Source of the DNA: Acinetobacter schindleri CIP 107287
GTDB taxonomy: Bacteria > Pseudomonadota > Gammaproteobacteria > Pseudomonadales > Moraxellaceae
DNA length: 64,000 nucleotides
Assembly: GCF_000368625.1 (NCBI RefSeq)
Contig: NZ_KB849575.1
Location: forward strand, 183,904-247,903
Direction of reading: 5' to 3'
Part shown: positions 25,746 to 36,116 of the stretch, piece by piece
Position numbering within the stretch: the stretch's first letter is position 1
How the letters are laid out: every line of letters begins with the position of its first letter
Made by a program: the position numbers and the translations under genes
The notes under the pieces: model-generated
What the model saw: only the letters and a program-made list of their open reading frames with translations
Database searches by the model: none
Told to the model about the DNA's origin: nothing

Positions 25746-25976
25746 ATGCGCTCAATACACGACCCTAGGTATCAAGACCTAATTAAGAAACTTATAGAAC
25801 TTCGTGAGTCTAAAAATGTGACTCAGGTTGAGCTTGCACGTCTTTTGAATAAGCCTCAATCGTATGTTTCAAAAGTTGAAAGATTGGAAAGAAGACTTGA
25901 TGTGATTGAGTTAATAGACTGGTTAAAAGTATTGGATATTAATATTTTAGATTTTCTAACACTCTGTGATTTTTAA
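25746..25976 (+). CDS. Xre/Cro-C1 type small regulator
   Basis: A 76-residue single-domain helix-turn-helix protein: L-R-E-S-K-N-V-T-Q-V-E-L-A-R-L-L-N-K-P-Q-S-Y-V-S-K-V-E-R-L-E-R-R-L-D-V-I-E-L covers all five helices. The size is that of restriction-modification controller (C) proteins. Right upstream is a 14-bp-arm inverted repeat, fitting self-regulation. It converges on the CBASS operon, whose last gene ends 38 bp away on the other strand. Whether it controls CBASS, the transposon or only itself is unknown. Confidence 0.8.
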   Translation: MRSIHDPRYQDLIKKLIELRESKNVTQVELARLLNKPQSYVSKVERLERRLDVIELIDWLKVLDINILDFLTLCDF

Positions 25977-26013
25977 ATTAAAAGGCTCAGAATATTTCCT
26001 AAGCCTATTGTTT

Positions 26014-27600
26014 TTAAATAGATATAAGTTTATTACCTTGTTCTGTACTATTAATTCTTAATACTGGTTGTATACCATCGCCTTTAAAATCATAAACTAT
26101 GACATCAGGATGATTTTTATCGATCCCTTGACCTATTGCTACACATGCAGCATTTGGAGCAATGACAAGTAAGTGGACCAATGCTATTCCATAGTCACTT
26201 TTTAGTTTTATTAACAGTTTTTGGATTTGTGCTGTTAGAGCCTTTACATTTTTAGGATGAGGGATACTTTGGCTACCTCTACATTGTTCTAGGTTCGTAA
26301 TTTCGATAATTTGTATATTCTTTTCTGCCGCTATAGCTCTAGCTGTTTGTTGTAAAGGTTCTGCAATTGCTGTGGCATGAATACATAATACTATTTCAGA
26401 TTGTTTCTCGAGATTATCTAAACCAGTGACTTCATTTATTGGATCAATCATAGCAGTACTAGGCCATTCCCATTTTTGAGTGTCTCTTGATTTAAACATA
26501 GGAATAAACTCTCCTTTATTTCCCAAGAGTGCTCCTAATCCAATCAAAGCTGGCATAGGACCAAATGCGAATATTGCGGCCTTATGATTGTGGTGCTGAG
26601 TTTGTCTTAGAATTATATTAGCTTCTGTTTCAATACATTGTATAAAAGCTTGATCAAATAAATCAGGATGAGGTATTGAGGATTGAGGAATTAAAGCACC
26701 ATTAATTCTGTAATTTAAAGGATATAAACTAGTTGAAATTTCTTTTAAATCAGGTGTTGAAGATACATTCCCATGAACTGGCCATAAAATGGAATATACT
26801 TGAATTGGTTCAAAGGCTAGAGCATCTAATAATTTTTCAGAATTTGTCTTATGCATTTCTCTCATTTTATTTAGAGTGAGAGCATCATATTCTGCAGCTG
26901 CTACTTTATCTATTAGGCGATGATGTTTGTCACAGAGTAGAAGAACATTTTCTGCTTTATTTGAAAGTGCTTCTGAAAGGTACGGTAATCCTCTTTCTCC
27001 ATTATCTGAAGAGGCGATATTGTGTGCGTTATATGCATAGTTGCCTTTTCGCCCAGTTAGTTTGTCAATATTTAAGTTTTCTCCACATCCTGTAAACATA
27101 CAACGGCCATGACTATCTAACATTACTTGGTGAATAGTTTTGCTAGTAAATGGATTGCCTCTTCCTGTTTTGATTTCATTACTATAAAAAGTTGTAATGA
27201 ATTGAGATTTTTCAGTTTTGTTTTTAAGTACAATTGATGTGAATTGGTAGTTAGCCCAAAGATCTTGTAAAAGGTTAAGATTGATAACTTCCTGATGGGT
27301 TATTTGTTTATCAGGAATAGATCGAACTTCGAGTGATTGTCTAGGTCCTAGAATGTACTCGACAAATTCTAAAAATTCATTTTTATTCAAATTTACACGG
27401 AAAGCTGATTGTAATTCCTCAGTTTTGTAGATAAGAAAAATTAAATTATCTCTTGTACTATCCCTTAAAAGCGTGACTTTATCCCAAGTTAAAATAGGCT
27501 TTACATGATCAATAAAGGCTTTAGCAAGTATTAGACTATCAAAGGGAAGGTGTTTGGTTTGAATGAGATCTAATGTTAGCTCAGAAGATGTAATATTCAT
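26014..27600 (-). CDS. cap5: CBASS effector Cap5: HNH nuclease with SAVED domain and an N-terminal extension
   Basis: Effector that destroys DNA after a cyclic nucleotide binds its SAVED domain. The HNH zinc-finger nuclease occupies about residues 160-235: C167 and C172 (C-M-F-T-G-C), H193 (N-A-H-N-I-A-S), N218, C223 and H226/H227 (L-L-L-C-D-K-H-H-R-L-I-D). The SAVED sensor fills about 270-528. Known Cap5 proteins are roughly 400 residues with HNH near the start; this one has 528, with about 150 extra N-terminal residues I do not recognise. It is the last gene of the operon and starts 7 nt after the cap3 stop. Confidence 0.88.
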   Translation of the reverse strand: MNITSSELTLDLIQTKHLPFDSLILAKAFIDHVKPILTWDKVTLLRDSTRDNLIFLIYKTEELQSAFRVNLNKNEFLEFVEYILGPRQSLEVRSIPDKQITHQEVINLNLLQDLWANYQFTSIVLKNKTEKSQFITTFYSNEIKTGRGNPFTSKTIHQVMLDSHGRCMFTGCGENLNIDKLTGRKGNYAYNAHNIASSDNGERGLPYLSEALSNKAENVLLLCDKHHRLIDKVAAAEYDALTLNKMREMHKTNSEKLLDALAFEPIQVYSILWPVHGNVSSTPDLKEISTSLYPLNYRINGALIPQSSIPHPDLFDQAFIQCIETEANIILRQTQHHNHKAAIFAFGPMPALIGLGALLGNKGEFIPMFKSRDTQKWEWPSTAMIDPINEVTGLDNLEKQSEIVLCIHATAIAEPLQQTARAIAAEKNIQIIEITNLEQCRGSQSIPHPKNVKALTAQIQKLLIKLKSDYGIALVHLLVIAPNAACVAIGQGIDKNHPDVIVYDFKGDGIQPVLRINSTEQGNKLISI

Positions 27601-27607
27601 AAAGTAA

Positions 27608-28081
27608 TTAAAACCTAATGACAGAAGCAGTATTCAGTAAATTTTTTTTGAAACGAAAAATTTTAATTTCCTGGACTCCAACGATAATAAAAAATAAATT
27701 TCGATCTACATTTCTTGCTATACAGTGTTTCCAGTCCTCCTCATCAATGCTAGATTGAATTGGTATGTTTTGGGGATGGCTATGCCATGTACCCAAATAA
27801 ACAGATGTACCATTAGATTCTTTATACTTTTTATCGAGAAACTTCTGGTGAAATGGATCTTTCATCACAAAGTTATACCTAGTTCTAATGTCTAGTTTTT
27901 GTGGAGTAGTAACAAATTCTACTTGAAATATTTCAGTACCTTGAATTTGATGTCCTATCAAGATTCCGCACGCTTCTTTAGATTCAGATGAGATTTGACG
28001 ATACTGTTCCCATATTTCAATGATGTCTTTATTGATGTGAACAGTAGCGTCAGAAACATGAACAGTTAATTGGTCATTCAT
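27608..28081 (-). CDS. cap3: CBASS Cap3: JAB/JAMM isopeptidase
   Basis: Removes the CD-NTase from proteins to which Cap2 has joined it. From the ATG at 28081 it has 157 residues. The JAMM zinc site is complete: E36 (S-K-E-A-C-G), H100 and H102 (T-W-H-S-H-P), S110 and D113. A GTG at 28093 is also possible. The ATG is preferred because it overlaps the cap2 stop by only 8 nt (ATGAATGA), typical of coupled genes. Second-to-last gene of the operon. Confidence 0.92.
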   Translation of the reverse strand: MNDQLTVHVSDATVHINKDIIEIWEQYRQISSESKEACGILIGHQIQGTEIFQVEFVTTPQKLDIRTRYNFVMKDPFHQKFLDKKYKESNGTSVYLGTWHSHPQNIPIQSSIDEEDWKHCIARNVDRNLFFIIVGVQEIKIFRFKKNLLNTASVIRF

Positions 28082-29795
28082 TACAAATATCACATTCTGG
28101 ATTCAATAGTGGTGTGATTAGTAATGATTTTGAAAAGCTATAATAACGATCAGTTAACTCTAAGTTTTCATTTAAAGCGTCTACATCAGAACCTTTCCAG
28201 CTTACCTTTGAAGAATTTTTTACTTTCCCTTGTAAAAATTTTAAAGCTAAATCTGTAGTGATGTTGGCGGTCTGAATGGCAGATAAGTTTGAATAGGGTA
28301 GAAAGGCATTTCCACATCCTGAAAGATTCCTAGTCAAATCTTGGTTTGGTTTTAAAAAGTTAAGATTAGAAACTAAGCCCCTGCATAGATTTTCATTATC
28401 AACATAAGCACATCTTAAACAACCTTTTTGCTCAGGAATATCTAAAACTGCATGTCCACCAACTCCATAACCTTCTGTCCATGTGTTAATTACAGATGTT
28501 TCTACGTCATTCTTAATACAGTAATCATGAAATATTCGTTCTTTTGTTGGAGAACCTATTGCAATAATAACTAGATCAAATGAATTCAAAATAGAAACAT
28601 CTCGAAGATCTAATAAACTTAGCGAAACAGGTTTAATGTTGATCCAAGGATATTTTGTTGCAATCCTAAAATGTAAACCTTTAGTTTTTTCCCAATTTAA
28701 ATAATCAATTGAAAGGTAATGCCTATAGGTGTTTTCAATTGATATTGTATCTGAATCAACTAGAGTTAGGTTTCCTAGCCCACATGATGCTAGTTGATCT
28801 GCTATATAACCACCTACAGACCCACAGCCTACTAATAAAACGTGTTTGTCTTGAAGATCACAAAAAGCACCGCCACGGGGTATTAAGCTTAATTTATCAA
28901 ATAATTTAATCGAGCATGCCTCTATATTCCATTCGGCGAAGCTTTCTAGTTTAAGCGGAAGGGTCTTATTAACTTTATTTTTTTTATGCTGAAATTTTAA
29001 TCCAAACCAAGATTTTCCTGATGGAGTGTCAATATTGAATATTATCCAAAAAATATTCTTTCTAATTTGAGCAAAAGTAGTTAAGAAGCGTTGTCTTGTA
29101 TCAAAATCTAATAATTCAATATGTTCTAAAAACCATACAGGAAGGTCTGATACATTCCATGGAATAGAGGAAAGATCAGGTAAAGGGAGAACACAACCCA
29201 AATCAGGACTCTTTTTTCTTTGAGCTACTTGGACTTTAAAAAAAGGTTCTTTTGTTGCAAGATCATAATTTTCAGGGTGAACTAACACGCTACTTTTTAA
29301 TCCATATTTCCCCTCAGGTGCATAAACTTTTAATTTACAAAATTCAGGTGAATCTACTAGACAAAGAACATCATTAAATTTTGTATCATTTAAGCTATAC
29401 CAACTAGCTAAAAATTCTCTTAATAGTTCATCTTTATTCCAAGTCGAATTGGTTAAACTTTTTGTTAGTAATTCAATATGTCTCTTTAAGGAGTCTTCAA
29501 ATGCAATTTCTGGAACTTCATAATTAATTGAGACAGAATCTGTGACATTTACACATAGACTAGCTAAATTGAAATCTTTGTAAGATGTCGTATGTGCTAA
29601 CCTAGGGAACTGTTGTGGATTTTTTAAGTAAAATACGGGCATTGAAGTTATTTCATCAACTTCAAAATGAATAAGTGTAATGGTATAACTACCAATAGTC
29701 ACATTAACTTCTATAGTATCTCGAGCAAGTACATTGGCTGCAGATACTGAGTATCCACAGCTTTGTAGATGCTGAATTATTAATTGATAATTCAT
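28074..29795 (-). CDS. cap2: CBASS Cap2: fused E2-E1 ubiquitin-transfer-like enzyme
   Basis: Conjugates the C-terminus of the CD-NTase to target proteins, which primes it for signalling. The 573 residues have an N-terminal E2-like domain with candidate active cysteine C81 (A-S-L-C-V-N-V), a linker region, and a ThiF/E1 adenylation domain from about 315 (L-L-V-G-C-G-S-V-G-G-Y-I-A, then V-D-S-D-T-I-S-I-E-N). E1 cysteine candidates are in G-C-L-R-C near 460 and S-G-C-G-N near 492; I cannot tell which is catalytic. Its ATG overlaps the CD-NTase stop (ATGA). Confidence 0.92.
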   Translation of the reverse strand: MNYQLIIQHLQSCGYSVSAANVLARDTIEVNVTIGSYTITLIHFEVDEITSMPVFYLKNPQQFPRLAHTTSYKDFNLASLCVNVTDSVSINYEVPEIAFEDSLKRHIELLTKSLTNSTWNKDELLREFLASWYSLNDTKFNDVLCLVDSPEFCKLKVYAPEGKYGLKSSVLVHPENYDLATKEPFFKVQVAQRKKSPDLGCVLPLPDLSSIPWNVSDLPVWFLEHIELLDFDTRQRFLTTFAQIRKNIFWIIFNIDTPSGKSWFGLKFQHKKNKVNKTLPLKLESFAEWNIEACSIKLFDKLSLIPRGGAFCDLQDKHVLLVGCGSVGGYIADQLASCGLGNLTLVDSDTISIENTYRHYLSIDYLNWEKTKGLHFRIATKYPWINIKPVSLSLLDLRDVSILNSFDLVIIAIGSPTKERIFHDYCIKNDVETSVINTWTEGYGVGGHAVLDIPEQKGCLRCAYVDNENLCRGLVSNLNFLKPNQDLTRNLSGCGNAFLPYSNLSAIQTANITTDLALKFLQGKVKNSSKVSWKGSDVDALNENLELTDRYYSFSKSLLITPLLNPECDICNE

Positions 29796-30832
29796 GCGCC
29801 TTGAGATGTTCCTACAGATCCAGCTGAAGGGAATACAACCTTAGCTGCTTCATTTTTTGAGTTATTTTTAGTACCTTCAGGGAAATCTTCGCCAAATATT
29901 TCTCTTAATAGATCGCATTGTTTGGATTCATCTGATTCATCAATGACGTTCTTTAAGTTATTTCTCAAGGTGGATAGTTTATTTTTCAATTGAGTACCTG
30001 TATCTATACTACTGCCAGAGAAAATATCTCTGTATGGTGATACGGGTAAATCAACTTTTACTTTCCATTGACTCTCATTTTGGTATAAAAAGTAATTTGA
30101 CTGATCTAGTATTTGATCGATAGTATTCTTCAAAGCTTCTAGATCATTTTCAAGACCTTCATCATTAATCGAACTCTGAAATTTTTCTTTAATCATCACG
30201 GTTAGACCGATTGAAAAAATTTTTCTACATATGTCTTCATGGAATTTGATATTTCTCCATCTTTTTATATATCTAGTTACTCGTTTAAATTGCTGGAGTT
30301 TCTGTGTTTCATAAATACCTGAACTATCTTTAGCATTGATCCAATCAATTAATCCTTTGGGATCTGAGTCAGACCACTCCCTATTATTTTCATCAGAATT
30401 TTTCTTGCCTACAGCTAATTTGTAATAACCGCTCTCCGATTTACTATAAATAGGGATATCAATATGTAAATCCTCATTTTTATAGTCAGCAGTGACACAA
30501 GGTTTTTTTATTTTAGCGTTCTTGAAACCTCTATTTTCTAGAATTTCTAAGACAACCTTCTTCGGTATAGTTGGATCAGTAGGGGCGTCATTTTCATTGA
30601 TGACTATCGCTCTATCTATATCGAAGTCTTTTCCTTTTTCCTTGATTGCTGTGTTAGTTGCTAAAGAACCTTGAATGAAATCTTCTTGAACAGGATAGCC
30701 ATTTTCTCGAAATTTTTTGCGAATGTCTTCTGTAATGCTATCGTCTTTTTCACGTGCATTCTTATATTCCTCGCTTTGACGAGTTATGTAGATATTGGTG
30801 TTAAATGTTAAAAATTTACTTTGTAAGCCCAT
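29792..30832 (-). CDS. cdnG: CD-NTase (cyclic nucleotide synthase) of a type II CBASS
   Basis: Makes a cyclic di- or trinucleotide alarm signal on infection. The 346 residues carry the nucleotidyltransferase core G55-S56, D71-x-D73 (D-F-D-I-D-R) and D125 (L-H-I-D-I-P-I-Y). Pairing with an HNH-SAVED effector and the sequence R-x-K-D-D-S-I near residue 30 make clade G my best guess; the clade is not certain. The protein ends in S-V-G-T-S-Q-G-A, a flexible small-residue tail as needed for joining by Cap2. AAGGT stands 5 nt before the ATG. First gene of the operon, about 270 bp inside the right transposon end. Confidence 0.9.
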   Translation of the reverse strand: MGLQSKFLTFNTNIYITRQSEEYKNAREKDDSITEDIRKKFRENGYPVQEDFIQGSLATNTAIKEKGKDFDIDRAIVINENDAPTDPTIPKKVVLEILENRGFKNAKIKKPCVTADYKNEDLHIDIPIYSKSESGYYKLAVGKKNSDENNREWSDSDPKGLIDWINAKDSSGIYETQKLQQFKRVTRYIKRWRNIKFHEDICRKIFSIGLTVMIKEKFQSSINDEGLENDLEALKNTIDQILDQSNYFLYQNESQWKVKVDLPVSPYRDIFSGSSIDTGTQLKNKLSTLRNNLKNVIDESDESKQCDLLREIFGEDFPEGTKNNSKNEAAKVVFPSAGSVGTSQGA

Positions 30833-30903
30833 TTTTACCTTCTTAATCGATTATTTATTTTGAAATTAATTATTTGTTTGATTATTCAAAGCACAATTAC
30901 CCC

Positions 30904-30920
30904 TTAGCCAGAATTAGCCA
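30904..30920. promoter_or_regulatory. Direct repeat TTAGCCA upstream of the CBASS operon
   Basis: TTAGCCA at 30904-30910 and 30914-30920, ten bases apart (one helical turn), about 75-90 bp before the CD-NTase start. It could be a regulator site; no known motif is matched. Confidence 0.35.
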
Positions 30921-30974
30921 AACTTTTATATTCAATTTCAGATTTAAAATTTTAAAGTGATATGTTTTTAAGTT

Positions 30975-31006
30975 ACCCAATAAGAAACCTAGATCTCTTA
31001 TTGGGT
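30975..31006. repeat. Perfect 11-bp stem-loop between nrdB and the CBASS operon
   Basis: ACCCAATAAGA (30975-30985) pairs with TCTTATTGGGT (30996-31006) around a 10-nt loop. There is no T-tract on either side, so it is at best a weak terminator. It lies inside the right transposon end, in the path of any transcript running from nrdB into the CBASS genes. Confidence 0.5.
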
Positions 31007-31054
31007 ATATATTGAAATTAGCATCAATGATAATTTCTGTGTCTATTGATGTTT

Positions 31055-31121
31055 TGACAAACCTTGCGTCGTCTTATGACAAACCATGTGTCGTTTTTGA
31101 CAAACCTTGTGTCGCATGACG
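31055..31121. repeat. Right transposon end with three packed TnsB-type repeats
   Basis: TGACAAACCxTGxGTCG occurs at 31055-31071, 31077-31093 and 31098-31114, stepping 22 and 21 bp, with the terminal inverted repeat reaching 31121. Tight packing on the right and spread copies on the left is the Tn7 arrangement. Confidence 0.87.
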
Positions 31122-31126
31122 AAGCT
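31122..31126. repeat. Right copy of the 5-bp target duplication (AAGCT)
   Basis: AAGCT directly after the right terminal repeat. Five bases (AAACC) then separate it from the nrdB stop codon at 31132-31134. Confidence 0.88.
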
Positions 31127-31131
31127 AAACC

Positions 31132-32415
31132 TCACCAGCTTAATGCACCGCCAGTTTGGTAATCTGTTACGCGCGTCTCGAAGAAATTCTTCTCTTTACG
31201 CAAGTCCATCATCTCTGACATCCACTGGAACGGGTTATTCACACCAGCAAATTGTTCAGGCAAGCCCAACTGCGCTAGACGACGGTTCGCAATGAACTTC
31301 AGGTATTCTTCCATCATGCCAGCATTCATGCCGAGTACACCGCGTGGCATGGTGTCACGCGCATATTCGATTTCCAGCATAGTGCCTTCAAGAATCATCT
31401 GGATGATTTCTTCCTGGAATTCAGTGGTCCATAAACCCGGGTTTTCGATCTTGATCTGGTTGATCATATCGATACCGAAGTTCAGGTGCATCGATTCATC
31501 ACGCAAAATGTACTGGAATTGCTCGGCAACACCATTCATCTTGTTACGACGGCCCATCGACAGAATCTGGCTGAAACCGCAGTAGAAGAAGATACCTTCA
31601 AGTACACAATAGAATGCGATCAGGTTGCGAAGCAGAATCTGGTCGTTTTCAGGTGTACCAGTTTTGAAAGTAGGATCACTTAAAGACTGGGTATATTTTA
31701 GGCCCCACGCCGCTTTACGTGCAACTGACGGTACTTCGCGGTACATGTTGAAGACTTCGCCTTCATCCATACCTAAAGATTCGATACAGTATTGGTACGC
31801 ATGCGTGTGAATCGCTTCTTCAAATGCCTGACGCAGGATATATTGACGGCATTCAGGGTTGGTAATGTGACGATAAATCGCCAGTACCAAGTTGTTTGCA
31901 ACCAGTGAATCCGCAGTCGAGAAGAAACCAAGTGAACGCATCACGATGGTACGTTCATCTTCAGTCAAGCCATTTTCAGACTTCCATAGCGCGATGTCGT
32001 GGTTCATATTCACTTCTTGCGGCATCCAGTGGTTTGCACAACCGTCTAGATATTTCTGCCAAGCCCATTCGTATTTGAATGGAACAAGCTGGTTCAAGTC
32101 CGCCCGACAGTTAATCATTGCCTTGTCGTCAACTTGTACACGTTGCGCGCCCATTTCAAGCTCTTCCAAGCCTGGAGCAACATCAAGCTGCTCTAGGGAA
32201 GCAGATGCTCTTGCCAGCGAATCGGTTGGATTTGATCCTCGGTTTTGAGTGGCTCTAAGGGGTTGTGCAGCTGCCACATCCGACGATGTGTTGCTTGCAT
32301 CAGGTACCACCTGTGAATTAGACGCTTTTTGCGGCTCGACGGGCGCAGGCTGCTGTGTTTGTGCAGCTGGTTTTTGCGAATCATCTTCGAAATCGTCCCA
32401 ACTTAAGATAGACAT
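31132..32415 (-). CDS. nrdB: Class Ia ribonucleotide reductase, beta subunit
   Basis: Holds the diiron-tyrosyl radical needed for deoxyribonucleotide synthesis and works with NrdA. Metal and radical residues are visible: D in [10 protein letters not shown] and H in [10 protein letters not shown] (this Tyr aligns with the radical Tyr122 of E. coli), and D-E-S-M-H. The 427 residues exceed the 376 of E. coli because of an approximately 90-residue Q/P/A-rich N-terminal extension without predicted structure. The 3' end is intact although the transposon sits 5 nt beyond the stop codon. Transcribed after nrdA, with a small gene between. Confidence 0.96.
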   Translation of the reverse strand: MSILSWDDFEDDSQKPAAQTQQPAPVEPQKASNSQVVPDASNTSSDVAAAQPLRATQNRGSNPTDSLARASASLEQLDVAPGLEELEMGAQRVQVDDKAMINCRADLNQLVPFKYEWAWQKYLDGCANHWMPQEVNMNHDIALWKSENGLTEDERTIVMRSLGFFSTADSLVANNLVLAIYRHITNPECRQYILRQAFEEAIHTHAYQYCIESLGMDEGEVFNMYREVPSVARKAAWGLKYTQSLSDPTFKTGTPENDQILLRNLIAFYCVLEGIFFYCGFSQILSMGRRNKMNGVAEQFQYILRDESMHLNFGIDMINQIKIENPGLWTTEFQEEIIQMILEGTMLEIEYARDTMPRGVLGMNAGMMEEYLKFIANRRLAQLGLPEQFAGVNNPFQWMSEMMDLRKEKNFFETRVTDYQTGGALSW

Positions 32416-32557
32416 ATCAGTTCTCTCTTCGATGCTTATATCTTTTATTAGACATTCAGCCTCGCTGAAATGTCCTACTATACGCTCAATTTATGTAAGC
32501 AAAATTAAGTTTTGTCGATGACTGCTCTGCTTTTGTACGGAAGAGCAAAAATCCCCA

Positions 32558-32686
32558 CTACTTATTTTGCTTGCGCGATTTATGAGCCTTTAACCAGAAA
32601 TAGGCAATTGGCAAATAAAAGGTAAGTACAAAGGAAACGACCAGTGCCACAAGTCCTAACAGGTAATTGTGAGTCATATGCGGCAT
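32558..32686 (-). CDS. Small single-pass membrane protein between nrdA and nrdB
   Basis: A 42-residue frame, ATG at 32684-32686 and stop TAG at 32558-32560. It begins M-P-H-M-T-H-N-Y-L-L-G-L and continues with one hydrophobic helix (L-V-A-L-V-V-S-F-V-L-T-F-Y-L-P-I-A-Y-F-W) and a basic tail (K-A-H-K-S-R-K-Q-N-K). AAGGA stands 7 nt before the start, a good ribosome site. It is codirectional with nrdA and nrdB and ends 142 bp before nrdB. Not recognised; positive-inside topology would put the C-terminus in the cytoplasm. Confidence 0.65.
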   Translation of the reverse strand: MPHMTHNYLLGLVALVVSFVLTFYLPIAYFWLKAHKSRKQNK

Positions 32687-32716
32687 GGTGGTTTCCTTTA
32701 TTTTCTAATTTCTTTT

Positions 32717-32810
32717 GAATCCCCCTAAATCCCCCTTTTGCAAAGGGGGACTTTCACATGTCAGATGACTGAGCTGTGATCCCCCTCCTTTTAGGAGGGG
32801 TTAGGGGAGG
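32717..32810. repeat. CCCCCTAAATCCCCC-type intergenic repeat, inverted pair
   Basis: One unit, GAATCCCCCTAAATCCCCC followed by TTTTG and a GGGGG return arm, spans 32717-32754. A second, diverged unit in the opposite orientation spans about 32779-32810 (CCCCTCC/GGAGGGG, then TTAGGGGAGG). A third copy is at 58191-58228. Placed between nrdA and the small gene, it may fold in the mRNA and adjust expression of downstream nrdB. Confidence 0.75.
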
Positions 32811-32821
32811 TCAAGCGAAGC

Positions 32822-35656
<2,835 letters not shown>

Positions 35657-35742
35657 TTTAGCATAGCTCCATTGTCATCTATTTTTATGTTTATGGACCG
35701 TTTGAACTGGGCAATTTTTATGCCACAGTGTTTGAGGAATAA

Positions 35743-35807
35743 ACACAATACCTAGTGGTTTAAAAATTAATTGAACACAAGATACGGGAAAATTTAGGGT
35801 AGATCAA
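35743..35807 (-). promoter_or_regulatory. nrdA promoter with two NrdR boxes
   Basis: Box 1 ACACAATACCTAGTGG (35743-35758) and box 2 ACACAAGATACGGGAA (35775-35790) match the NrdR consensus and start 32 bp apart, the usual three-turn spacing. On the minus strand a promoter TTGATC (35802-35807), 17-bp spacer, TATCTT (35779-35784) has its -10 element inside box 2. NrdR bound with (d)ATP would thus cover the -10 element and start region. Confidence 0.75.
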
Positions 35808-36116
35808 TATTGACATTTTAATAAATATTTTAGTGAAACAACCTGAGAAACTTTATTAAAAAAATCCTTTTTTTATCATCTTGGTGCAAGCCTTATTCGG
35901 CAAGGCATAGCATAACAAAGCTGGCAAGAAGTCCTTATAGATAACATTGTGGATAACTCTTTTTGAGCAAATTGAGGGGCATTTTTTATTCAGATAGACG
36001 GTTACCTAGCCTAGATTTGTTCAATGTTTTGTATAAAAAATGTCGCTAACAGAAATATCTGCAAAAAAATATTACAAAATGCTACTTTGATGTATCAGTT
36101 TGGTGAACGCTATCTT
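35808..36116. other. nrdA-bfmR intergenic region
   Basis: About 310 bp, AT-rich, without a credible gene on either strand. It holds one perfect DnaA box (listed separately) and no hairpin with a T-tract. Most of the 554 bp between nrdA and bfmR is therefore regulatory or unexplained. Confidence 0.5.
35948..35956. promoter_or_regulatory. DnaA box
   Basis: TGTGGATAA is the complement of TTATCCACA, the strongest DnaA-box sequence. In E. coli DnaA controls nrdAB transcription from boxes upstream; here the box is about 140 bp upstream of the predicted nrdA promoter. A single 9-mer can also occur by chance. Confidence 0.45.

Larger units (their letters stand above)
13186..31121. mobile_element. 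Tn7-like transposon carrying CBASS and a NACHT-nuclease protein
   Basis: A 17.9-kb element bounded by identical 24-bp inverted repeats (13186-13209, beginning CGTCATGCGACACAAGG, and its complement at 31098-31121) and a 5-bp duplication AAGCT. It encodes TnsA, TnsB, TnsC and one TniQ/TnsD-like protein on the minus strand. The gene set recalls the tniCAB modules of Tn6022-type elements of Acinetobacter resistance islands, which use comM; this one lies 5 nt past the nrdB stop. Base composition is clearly lower in G+C than the flanks. Cargo: a type II CBASS operon, a large NTPase with nuclease-like tail, a membrane protein and small regulators. No antibiotic-resistance gene, integron or cas gene is present. 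All end features and transposition genes look intact. Confidence 0.93.

Noticed and set aside
32249-32521. Cysteine-rich frame opposite the nrdB N-terminus
   Set aside because: It is a shadow of the Q/P/A-rich extension of nrdB in another frame.
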